Assembly (NCBI GenBank): GCA_024405065.1
Contig: JAKSPF010000052.1
Location: forward strand, 1-8,166
Origin: Sphaerochaetaceae bacterium
Lineage (GTDB): Bacteria; Spirochaetota; Spirochaetia; Sphaerochaetales; Sphaerochaetaceae
DNA: 8,166 nucleotides
Direction: 5' to 3'
The position numbers were made by a program, and so were the translations under genes. The notes beneath the pieces were generated by a model, which did not search any database, was not told the DNA's origin, and saw only the letters and a list, made by a program, of their open reading frames with translations. The stretch's first letter is position 1. Each line of letters opens with the position of its first letter. This document shows positions 1 through 6,018 of this stretch, piece after piece.

Positions 1-61
1 AGACAGTGCTATGTGTACGGCTTTTTTCAGCGACGCAGCAGTTACCCGCATAAACCCGCAA

Positions 62-1138
62 TTACCTCTTCACACGGGCATTACCGGCGTATATAGCCCA
101 AACCTGTTCCTCATCCGCAGGTGTTCCGTAGTCATCAAACACAGTTGTTGCAAGTACACCGGTTGCCCATGCAAACTGAATCCACTTTTCCTCTTCCCAT
201 CCTTTGAGAACAGAATAAAGAAGACCTGCAACAAAACCGTCACCGCCGCCGATCCTGTCAAGGACCTGAATTTCACGCGGTTCTTCAACATACCAGTTGT
301 TACCCACAAGCACCAAAGCACCCCACATGTGCTGGTTCGCATTGAGAACCTGACGCAATGTGGTTGCATAGACCTGAGCGTGAGGAAATTGCTTTTTGAC
401 CTCAAGTACCATGCCCTTGAAACCCTCTATCTTTGAAGCAATGTCCTTTCCTCCGGCTTCCGGACCTTTAACACCTAAGGCAAGCTGGAAATCTTCCTCA
501 TTTCCGATAAGAATATCTGCGTATGAAGCAATCTCCGTGAAACTTTCTCTAAGTTCCTTTTCACGTCCTTTCCAGAAAGATGCACGGAAGTTCAAATCAA
601 AAGAAATCAGAGTTCCTGCTTTCTGCGCTGCTCTGGCAAGTTCAAGACAGAAACGTGTTGTATCAGAGCTCATTGAAGCAATAAGTCCGGAAAGATGCAG
701 AATTCCTACACCTTCTTTGTTGAAGATTCTGTCCGTATCAAAATCCTTCACGTTGAGTGTACGACCCACTTCACCTGCACGGTCATTCCACACACGAGGA
801 CCCCTCAGCCCGTAACCCGAATCTGCAATATTAAACTGATGTCTGACTCCCCAAGGTCCGTCAGGTGTCACTTCAGGTCCTTCATAATCAATATTGCGGA
901 ATCTCAGTTCACGTTTGATGAAATCTGCAATCGGGGAACCGGCAACAAAAGCCGTAAGAACCTTTGTCTTAAGTCCGAGACTTGCAGAGACGTTCAGAAC
1001 ATTACTTTCAGCACTGGTTGCCTGCATCTGAAACATACGACTCGTGTGTACGGGAAGTCTGTCCGCAGGAGTAATTCTTACACCCATGCTGGTAGGACAA
1101 ACAAGATCATATTTGCAGTTTTTTTTCAGTTTAAGCAT
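62..1138 (-). CDS. kdgK: PfkB-family sugar kinase, probable 2-keto-3-deoxygluconate kinase
   Basis: This is a complete 358-residue cytoplasmic kinase. The C-terminal ATP-binding and catalytic signature reads DRIGGGDGF (residues 294-302), with D300 as the expected catalytic base. Segments DLNFRASFW (181-189), GNEEDF (212-217) and ATTLR (258-262) resemble those of KDG kinases, which phosphorylate 2-keto-3-deoxygluconate to KDPG for aldolase cleavage. Length is slightly above the usual 310-340. The first PfkB signature is odd: where many members have a Gly-Gly pair before AExN, this one has ATSAESN (40-46). The ATG at 1138 is supported by AGGAGA about 5 bases upstream. It follows the dehydrogenase gene by 19 bases, so the two are almost certainly co-transcribed and probably serve one hexuronate pathway. 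PfkB membership is secure. KDG as substrate is inferred from motifs and the neighbour; a fructokinase or other ketose kinase is the alternative. Confidence 0.88.
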   Translation of the reverse strand: MLKLKKNCKYDLVCPTSMGVRITPADRLPVHTSRMFQMQATSAESNVLNVSASLGLKTKVLTAFVAGSPIADFIKRELRFRNIDYEGPEVTPDGPWGVRHQFNIADSGYGLRGPRVWNDRAGEVGRTLNVKDFDTDRIFNKEGVGILHLSGLIASMSSDTTRFCLELARAAQKAGTLISFDLNFRASFWKGREKELRESFTEIASYADILIGNEEDFQLALGVKGPEAGGKDIASKIEGFKGMVLEVKKQFPHAQVYATTLRQVLNANQHMWGALVLVGNNWYVEEPREIQVLDRIGGGDGFVAGLLYSVLKGWEEEKWIQFAWATGVLATTVFDDYGTPADEEQVWAIYAGNARVKR

Positions 1139-1157
1139 ACATTTCTCCTTTGCATTC

Positions 1158-2753
1158 TCAGTTTACATATTTGTGGAGGGTTGCTCTGACAGCACCCTTA
1201 CCCGTCATCATTGAAGCAAACGCATCAAGAACCTTGTCTTTGAGAGGAGACTCCCAAAGATTGAATCCGAATATGTTTGTGTTTTCCATAAGAACCTTGA
1301 GAGTTTCTCCGTCATCCTCGCTCCTTCCGAGTCTCAAAGACTTCACAACTGCCATTGAAGACTCAAGCAGAGGATCCGGACTGGGTTCAAACTCATTACC
1401 GTTGTCATCCACAGCCAGAAGATATCTCATCCATGAAGCGAGAACCAGAGGAATACATTTCAGGGTATCAAGATTCAGTGTTTTTGATGCCGTATAAGCC
1501 TTAATTGTCTCTCCGAAACGTATTGCAAGTTTCTGACTGGTATCGGTGGCAATTCTCTGCGGAGTATCGGGCATGAAAGGATTCACAAGACGGCGCTCTG
1601 TCACATCATCAATAAATGATTTAGGAGAAAGTATGCCGGGATCCGTAACAACAGGCATTCCCTCAACATAACCTATTCTCTTGACATACTTTACTATATC
1701 TTCATCGCGCATCTCATCACTTATCTTCGTATAACCGAGAAGACAGCCCATTACACTCATTGCCGTGTGAAGCGGATTAAGACATGTACAGACCTTCATC
1801 CTCTCAACCTTATTCACGGTTTCACGATCCGTCATGTAAAGTCCGGCCTTCTCAAGCGGAGGTCTGCCGTTCGGGAAAGTATCTTCAATGACAAGATATT
1901 CACATTCTTCGGCATTGACAAACGGTGCTATGAAAGTCTTTTTTTCAGTTACAACAACTTCAGTACTCTCAAAACCTTTTTCCGAGAGCATTTTCTGCAC
2001 TGACTCATGAGGTCTCGGGGTAATTTTATCAATCATGCTCCACGGAAAAGCAACTTTTGCAGGATTGCTGAGATAATCAAAAAATTCCTGAGGTATAAAC
2101 TTTTTTGCAAGCCAAGCTTTTGCAACCTCCATAACCCCATTTTGCAGTTTTTCACCGTTATGAGAGCAGTTATCCATACTGACAAAAGCAAAAGGATATG
2201 CACCTGCTTTGAAACGCTCATAAGCAAGAGCCGTAACCATACAGATTATCGTTGAACATTTATCAGGTCCTCTGAGAATATCCTCCTGCACATAAGCCGG
2301 CACCGTAGAATAGCCTTTTTCCGTTATAGTAAAACTTACCATCTGCAACTTGGGATTTCTGAAATACCTTTTGAGTGATTCATAATCTTCGGAAAACTGC
2401 GGACTGCACTTATATGCCTCAGCTACACTTGCAATCACACGGGCATCAACCGTGGCATCACTTTTGAGAGTTGCCATCAGGCAAAGATTGTCACAAGGTC
2501 TGTAAATATCATCAATAATCTGATAATCAAAACCCTCTCCGACAACAATTCCTGTTTCAACAAGACCATTCTCAAGAAGATCCTGCATTCTTGCCGCAGG
2601 AAATCCGCGAAATATATTACCTGCACCGAAGTGAATCCAAGTACAGCCGTCATGTGTGGTCTTGCGCATTTTCTGAATGTCAAACTCAGGAAGCCTGACC
2701 CCCACTTTCTCCCAGACCTGTCTGCTTTCCAGATCATTAAGACAGAGTTTCAT
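1158..2753 (-). CDS. uxuB: Mannitol dehydrogenase-family oxidoreductase, probable fructuronate reductase (D-mannonate oxidoreductase)
   Basis: This is a 531-residue NAD-dependent polyol-type long-chain dehydrogenase. The N-terminal Rossmann part shows HFGAGNIFRG (41-50), the dinucleotide loop of the mannitol dehydrogenase/UxuB/UxaB family. Further on come DNCSHNG (194-200), DKITPR (242-247), and the catalytic segment with K320, N326 and H329 (MKVCTCLNPLH). The expected reaction is fructuronate to D-mannonate with NADH, in the cytoplasm. It is longer than the roughly 490-residue enterobacterial UxuB and resembles the longer, about 540-residue, form that I recall from Thermotoga and anaerobes. 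The start is ATG 2753 because AGGAGAG lies 5 bases before it. A longer reading from TTG 2783 would put the ribosome site inside the gene. It leads the operon, with kdgK 19 bases downstream. The family is certain; fructuronate over tagaturonate, mannitol or another polyol is inferred from the kdgK partner. Confidence 0.88.
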   Translation of the reverse strand: MKLCLNDLESRQVWEKVGVRLPEFDIQKMRKTTHDGCTWIHFGAGNIFRGFPAARMQDLLENGLVETGIVVGEGFDYQIIDDIYRPCDNLCLMATLKSDATVDARVIASVAEAYKCSPQFSEDYESLKRYFRNPKLQMVSFTITEKGYSTVPAYVQEDILRGPDKCSTIICMVTALAYERFKAGAYPFAFVSMDNCSHNGEKLQNGVMEVAKAWLAKKFIPQEFFDYLSNPAKVAFPWSMIDKITPRPHESVQKMLSEKGFESTEVVVTEKKTFIAPFVNAEECEYLVIEDTFPNGRPPLEKAGLYMTDRETVNKVERMKVCTCLNPLHTAMSVMGCLLGYTKISDEMRDEDIVKYVKRIGYVEGMPVVTDPGILSPKSFIDDVTERRLVNPFMPDTPQRIATDTSQKLAIRFGETIKAYTASKTLNLDTLKCIPLVLASWMRYLLAVDDNGNEFEPSPDPLLESSMAVVKSLRLGRSEDDGETLKVLMENTNIFGFNLWESPLKDKVLDAFASMMTGKGAVRATLHKYVN

Positions 2754-2764
2754 TTTTTCTCTCC

Positions 2765-2782
2765 TGACGGAAGTATCCGTCA
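2765..2782. promoter_or_regulatory. Perfect palindrome in the uxuB leader: candidate operator or translation-control hairpin
   Basis: TGACGGA (2765-2771) and TCCGTCA (2776-2782) are exact inverted repeats around a 4-base centre. The site lies about 12 bases downstream of the TATAAT box and directly abuts the uxuB ribosome site (GGAGAG on the minus strand). As DNA it is placed like a repressor operator just after the transcription start. As RNA it would form a 7-bp stem with a UACU loop next to the Shine-Dalgarno sequence, and two G-U pairs could extend it into that sequence. The symmetry and position are seen directly; the regulatory role is inferred, and no regulator gene is visible in the window. 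Confidence 0.5.
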
Positions 2783-2793
2783 AATATCAGCAT

Positions 2794-2799
2794 ATTATA
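2794..2799 (-). promoter_or_regulatory. -10 box of the uxuB-kdgK promoter
   Basis: On the minus strand this reads TATAAT, a perfect match to the -10 consensus, 40 bases before the uxuB ATG. No good -35 hexamer is present at 16-18 bases: that position falls inside the T-tract and stem of the preceding gene's terminator. The promoter may therefore be activator-dependent or rely on the T-rich upstream stretch. The predicted transcript start is near 2787. Confidence 0.5.
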
Positions 2800-2808
2800 C
2801 ACCAGAGT

Positions 2809-2845
2809 AAAAAAAAAGCCACTCTGCAATCATACAGAATGGCTT
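2809..2845 (-). terminator. Intrinsic terminator of the SurA/PpiD-like gene
   Basis: Minus-strand RNA would form an 11-position stem (2835-2845 with 2816-2826, one A-C mismatch) closed by an 8-base loop. Seven U follow immediately (plus-strand A-run 2809-2815), with two more A-U pairs at the stem base. It begins about 30 bases after the stop codon at 2876. The opposite strand has no U-tract, so it is read as one-directional. Confidence 0.85.
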
Positions 2846-2875
2846 AAAATTACTCTCCGAACACATCAACAGGTG

Positions 2876-4411
2876 TCAAATACTTGAAACAGACATCTGG
2901 TTCATAAGAATTTCCATGAACTTCTGACTGAAATTGTCTTCAAATTTATCACTTGCAAAAATTGCATTCTGCAAATCACTGAGAGGGAACTGCTGTCCGT
3001 AATAATCATAATATGAGGAAAGCATACCTGACATTGCTTCTTCCTTAGACTCTCCGGCTATCTTCACGAAAATATATCCGCCGTCAACCGTGACAGGACC
3101 GGTGACATAGCCGATTTCCTTTGTATAAAGATCCCTTGAAAAATCCATATCACCTGCCGCCTGTGCAAGTTTACCATGCTCAAAGTCACTGTAATTCATA
3201 TTTGCAAAAAGCTGTGAATTGGCGGGATTGTTGGGAACAGATGAAACGGTGACAATACCGGCACCGAAATCCGTTGCAGCCTTTTCAAAATCATCAGCCA
3301 CCGCAAGTGCAGCATCTTCTTTTGATTTTTCAATGAAAGGCTTAACAGTATCCGGCTCATTTTCATAAATGAAACTCTTAACCAAAGAAAGAGTTTCGGC
3401 GTTGGAAAAATCAGGTCTTGTCTTTGCTTCCAACTTGTATATTGCATACCCCTGTTTGAGGGCAACCGGCTCGGTGTACTCACCTTCTTCAAGAGCAAAC
3501 ACCTTATCTGCCTCAGAAGCCTCGGAGAAATCTTTTTTCATCTGGAACGGAGTAAGTCTTTCGTTTATTTTACCGTCATTAACTGCATAGCTGTCCTGTG
3601 AGAATGAGGACACAACTTCCTTCCACTCTTTTCCTGCTTCAAGTTCAGCCCAAGCCTCTTCCGCCTTTTCTTTCTCAGAACATGAAATCACAAACAAGTC
3701 ATAACCCAGAAAAAGTTCTTCGTTTTCAGAACCGGTCTTACGTGCCTCTTCATCAGGATAAGCGTTGTAATCAACGATGAAGTAATCAAAATTCCTCGTA
3801 TCTGAGGCAAGACCGACCACAAAGGATTTTTCTGCATCTGAAGTTATGACGGAAGAGTAATCATCAACCACTTTCTGGTACGGGTAGACCGACTCAATGT
3901 ACTGGTATGTCATTGTTCTGTAAGACGCAGGAGTATCGTTATAAACCTGCTCACTGAACTTCCCGTCCTCACCGTTGTATACACCGCTGTCAAGTATCAT
4001 CCTGTTCACAAGATCCTGAGGTGCAGGGATATTTGCCTTTTCAGCAAGCTTTGTCAGAGCAACGTACATAACCTGACCCTGATAAGCTTTATACCAGCAC
4101 TGCATTATCGTGTTGTAATCACCGCTGGTAGCAGCCTGTTGATACTGTCCGTCAGACATAAGGGTATTATAGAAAACACTGTTGGCTTCATAGCGCACCG
4201 GAGTGCCGTCATAATTACCGAATGCATTGGGATCATCTCTGAATCCCGGAGCAAAAATGTAGTAAAAAGAACCGCCGATCATAAGAAAAGCCAAAACCAC
4301 TATTATGACTGTTGTAAGTATTCTCTTAACTGTCCAGTCCGTCTTTTTTCTGCTATCCGTCTTCTTTTCAACAACCTTCAGTTCACCTGAAGGCACTTTC
4401 TCATCAGCCAT
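2876..4411 (-). CDS. Membrane-anchored SurA/PpiD-like chaperone with degenerate parvulin domains
   Basis: This is a 511-residue protein. A charged, Lys-rich cytoplasmic tail (1-30) precedes one hydrophobic segment (about 31-53), and the remainder is presumably extracytoplasmic. The segment FGNYDGTPVRYEAN (64-77) resembles the opening of SurA-N/PpiD domains. Residues about 236-330 follow the parvulin (PpiC) pattern: an ekAeeaWaeLeaGkeWkeV helix, SQDSYAVNDGKI, FALEEGEYTEPV and GYAIYKLEAK. A second, weaker copy of the pattern's end is at 430-455 (KEIGYVTGPVTVDGGYIFVKI). The opening strand reads YDLFVISCS instead of the usual RHILV, so isomerase activity may be lost while chaperone function remains. 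The likely role is folding or quality control of exported proteins. ATG 4411 with AGAGG 6 bases upstream is preferred to GTG 4438, which has no good ribosome site. It has its own promoter and terminator, hence is monocistronic. The architecture is well supported; the exact function is inferred. Confidence 0.75.
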   Translation of the reverse strand: MADEKVPSGELKVVEKKTDSRKKTDWTVKRILTTVIIVVLAFLMIGGSFYYIFAPGFRDDPNAFGNYDGTPVRYEANSVFYNTLMSDGQYQQAATSGDYNTIMQCWYKAYQGQVMYVALTKLAEKANIPAPQDLVNRMILDSGVYNGEDGKFSEQVYNDTPASYRTMTYQYIESVYPYQKVVDDYSSVITSDAEKSFVVGLASDTRNFDYFIVDYNAYPDEEARKTGSENEELFLGYDLFVISCSEKEKAEEAWAELEAGKEWKEVVSSFSQDSYAVNDGKINERLTPFQMKKDFSEASEADKVFALEEGEYTEPVALKQGYAIYKLEAKTRPDFSNAETLSLVKSFIYENEPDTVKPFIEKSKEDAALAVADDFEKAATDFGAGIVTVSSVPNNPANSQLFANMNYSDFEHGKLAQAAGDMDFSRDLYTKEIGYVTGPVTVDGGYIFVKIAGESKEEAMSGMLSSYYDYYGQQFPLSDLQNAIFASDKFEDNFSQKFMEILMNQMSVSSI

Positions 4412-4432
4412 TGTTGACCTCTTTATTGTAGT

Positions 4433-4452
4433 ACACACGTTTTCACGTGCAT
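4433..4452 (-). promoter_or_regulatory. GAAA-capped hairpin in the leader of the SurA/PpiD-like gene
   Basis: Minus-strand RNA reads AUGCACGU, GAAA, ACGUGUGU. The two arms can pair over 8 positions, five core Watson-Crick pairs next to the loop plus G-U and A-U closing pairs, with a GNRA tetraloop. It ends about 21 bases before the ATG at 4411 and just upstream of the ribosome site. It might stabilise the transcript or affect translation; no known riboswitch is recognised. Confidence 0.35.
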
Positions 4453-4526
4453 TCCTTATGCTAAAAGCAAATTGAAAATTTCATTCTTCATAAAGCTCAA
4501 TTTTGCAATCAGCTCTTAACTGAATA

Positions 4527-4556
4527 AAAATACCATTTACGGTTTAATGTTGTCAA
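4527..4556 (-). promoter_or_regulatory. Promoter of the SurA/PpiD-like gene
   Basis: On the minus strand there is a perfect TTGACA (-35, at 4551-4556). An 18-base spacer separates it from TATTTT (-10, at 4527-4532), which is preceded by TGG, giving an extended -10 form. The start would fall near 4520, leaving a leader of about 110 bases. The site lies about 50 bases after the nagA stop codon, so this gene need not depend on nagA transcription, and I saw no convincing nagA terminator in between. Confidence 0.55.
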
Positions 4557-4605
4557 TCTTACATATCCGGGAGAATTTACCGCAACCCGCCCCCGCTTTT
4601 ATCAG

Positions 4606-5784
4606 TCATATCCTGCACAATACGGGATTTCCGTCAATGAAAACGGCAAGCGGGTCAAAATTGTCGTCAAAAACCGAAATATCTGCACGATTTCCGGGAA
4701 CCAGAACACCGATGGAATCAAAACCGTAGATTCTTGCAGGACTTTCAGTTGCCATCTGTACCGTGACTTCAGGAGAAATTCCCCATTGTTTCATATTGTA
4801 AATTGCCTTATTGAGAGTCAGGGCAGAACCGTTGAGCAGAGTTTCATCTGAAGCCGAAACAAATGCGCCGTCCTTTCCCATCACAACTTCAACACCGTTT
4901 GCAAAAAGCTTACCGTCTTTCTGATGATTCGGTTTCAGGCTGTCTGTTATGAGAACTATGTTTTCCGCAGGTTTCATGCGTGTTACCATCTTCACAAGCT
5001 CAGGGTGTACATGTACACCGTCGGCAATAATTTCGCAACACATATCAGGATGAATCAAGATTGCACCCACGGTTCCCGGATTTCTGTGATGTAAACGGCT
5101 CATTGCATTGAAAAAATGAGTTGAATGCAGAATTCCGCATTGCATTCCTTCCATCATATTTTCATACGATGCATCCGTGTGGCCTGCAAGAAGAGTTACA
5201 TGTCTGCTTTTTGCCCTGAGTGCAAGTTCATGCATATGTTTCAGCTCCGGTGCAACCGTCATACATATTACATGTTCATGTCCGTGATCAATGATTTCAT
5301 CAAAATATTCAATGTCAACGGGACTGATTGATTCCAAAGGCAACGCTCCGGGTCTTTTCTGAGAAATAAACGGTCCTTCCACATTGATTCCGAGAATTTT
5401 TGCTCCTGTTTCATTTCCCATTGCACTGCAGATTGCTTCTTCCTGAACAAAGAGCTTTTCCTTTCCGTCAGGGTAAACGGTGGGAATAAATGATGTGACT
5501 CCGAACTCAACAAGTGCCCTGCTCATCCCAAGTATGGCCTCACTTGTCATATCCTCTACACCGAAACCGCAGACCCCGTGTATGTGCGTATCAATCAGAC
5601 CGGGACATACAGTTGCTCCGCCTGCATCAAAAACAACCGTATCAGACGGGAAATCTTTTGATTCGTATCTCTTCATACTGAAAATATCTGCTATGAACCC
5701 ATCTTCTATGAAAATACCGCAATCGTTCAATACTGCAAAACCGGAAATGATATTTGCGTTTTTAATAACAGATCTTTGACTCAT
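4606..5784 (-). CDS. nagA: N-acetylglucosamine-6-phosphate deacetylase
   Basis: This is a complete 392-residue cytoplasmic amidohydrolase, near the family's usual 380-390. It converts GlcNAc-6-phosphate to glucosamine-6-phosphate plus acetate in amino-sugar and cell-wall recycling. Motifs in order are: DTHIHG (65-70, the HxH metal pair), NVEGPF (134-139, metal ligand E136), AGHTDA (200-205, H202), STHFFNAM (221-228, H223), ADGVHVHP (254-261, substrate His), and LITDS (278-282, catalytic D281). All key residues of the NagA family are present. The start is ATG 5784, preceded by a GGGGGAG ribosome site; an upstream GTG at 5859 would add an unconserved 25-residue tail. No nagB (deaminase) or GlcNAc transporter lies next to it, so those partners must be elsewhere. 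It is transcribed divergently from the ygeY-type gene across 234 bases. Confidence 0.95.
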   Translation of the reverse strand: MSQRSVIKNANIISGFAVLNDCGIFIEDGFIADIFSMKRYESKDFPSDTVVFDAGGATVCPGLIDTHIHGVCGFGVEDMTSEAILGMSRALVEFGVTSFIPTVYPDGKEKLFVQEEAICSAMGNETGAKILGINVEGPFISQKRPGALPLESISPVDIEYFDEIIDHGHEHVICMTVAPELKHMHELALRAKSRHVTLLAGHTDASYENMMEGMQCGILHSTHFFNAMSRLHHRNPGTVGAILIHPDMCCEIIADGVHVHPELVKMVTRMKPAENIVLITDSLKPNHQKDGKLFANGVEVVMGKDGAFVSASDETLLNGSALTLNKAIYNMKQWGISPEVTVQMATESPARIYGFDSIGVLVPGNRADISVFDDNFDPLAVFIDGNPVLCRI

Positions 5785-5868
5785 TTTCTCCCCCTGATAT
5801 TCTGATCTAAACTCACAGAAACCTGCAAAACTTTGTGAAGAGCAACCTTCAGAACTCACTTTATTTAC

Positions 5869-5896
5869 ATTTTACACAAATTGCAAAGAAATACAA
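5869..5896 (-). promoter_or_regulatory. Candidate nagA promoter
   Basis: On the minus strand TTGTAT (5891-5896) and TAAAAT (5869-5874) are separated by 16 bases, giving a start near 5862 and a leader of about 78 bases. The -35 is a weak match (three of six), so the assignment is tentative. Confidence 0.35.
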
Positions 5897-5915
5897 AGGT
5901 AATGAGAGCTAATTG

Positions 5916-5938
5916 CAAAATTCATGAATGGAATTTTG
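5916..5938. repeat. 23-bp inverted repeat in the nagA/ygeY divergent region, candidate operator
   Basis: CAAAATTC (5916-5923) and GAATTTTG (5931-5938) are perfect 8-bp inverted arms around the 7-base centre ATGAATG. The repeat covers the position where a -35 would lie for the ygeY promoter and is about 20 bases upstream of the proposed nagA -35. A regulator bound here could act on both genes. The DNA is AT-rich, which raises the chance of coincidence. Confidence 0.4.
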
Positions 5939-5948
5939 AAATTGGCTC

Positions 5949-5957
5949 TGATATAAT
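5949..5957 (+). promoter_or_regulatory. Extended -10 promoter of the ygeY-type gene
   Basis: TGATATAAT is a perfect extended -10 element (TGn plus TATAAT). No good -35 is present at 16-18 bases (TGGAAT at best), as is tolerated for extended -10 promoters. The start would be near 5964, with a leader of about 55 bases before ATG 6019. Confidence 0.6.
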
Positions 5958-6018
5958 CGGAACCCGACGATCAAAACCGACACTCTGTATCGGTACGGTT
6001 ACAAGAGAGGAAACTGAA

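Noticed and set aside
1..51. A minus-strand frame from ATG 51 (MRVTAASLKKAVHIALS) that stays open to the left edge and could begin the gene after kdgK.
   Set aside because: Only 17 codons are visible, the best ribosome-like AGAGG is 13 bases away, and the residues match no family I recognise (not KDPG aldolase).
396..815. Long plus-strand open frames opposite kdgK (396-815 and 695-1189).
   Set aside because: They lie fully antisense to a gene with clear kinase motifs, have no ribosome sites, and their translations look like low-information shadows.
1130..1141. A tiny ATG-TAT-GCT-TAA frame overlapping the kdgK start, possibly a leader peptide.
   Set aside because: Its ATG is only 2 bases from AGGAG, too close for good initiation; the kdgK ATG has the better spacing, and such short frames are common by chance.
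2754..2783. Ten-residue N-terminal extension of the UxuB-like protein from TTG 2783.
   Set aside because: It would place the ribosome site and palindrome inside the coding region; ATG 2753 has a strong, well-spaced ribosome site.
4560..4605. GC-rich stretch after the nagA stop as an intrinsic terminator.
   Set aside because: Only 4-bp pairings with long loops could be drawn and no U-tract follows directly, so no terminator is called.
5936..5941. TTGAAA as the -35 box of the ygeY promoter.
   Set aside because: It is only 10 bases from TATAAT, too short for sigma-70 spacing; the extended -10 explains the promoter better.
5964..6018. Alternative small stems in the ygeY leader (ACCGA/TCGGT against AACCG/CGGTT), suggesting an attenuator or riboswitch.
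   Set aside because: The stems are only 5 bp, mutually exclusive and without a U-tract; they fit no riboswitch class I recognise and are easily explained by chance.
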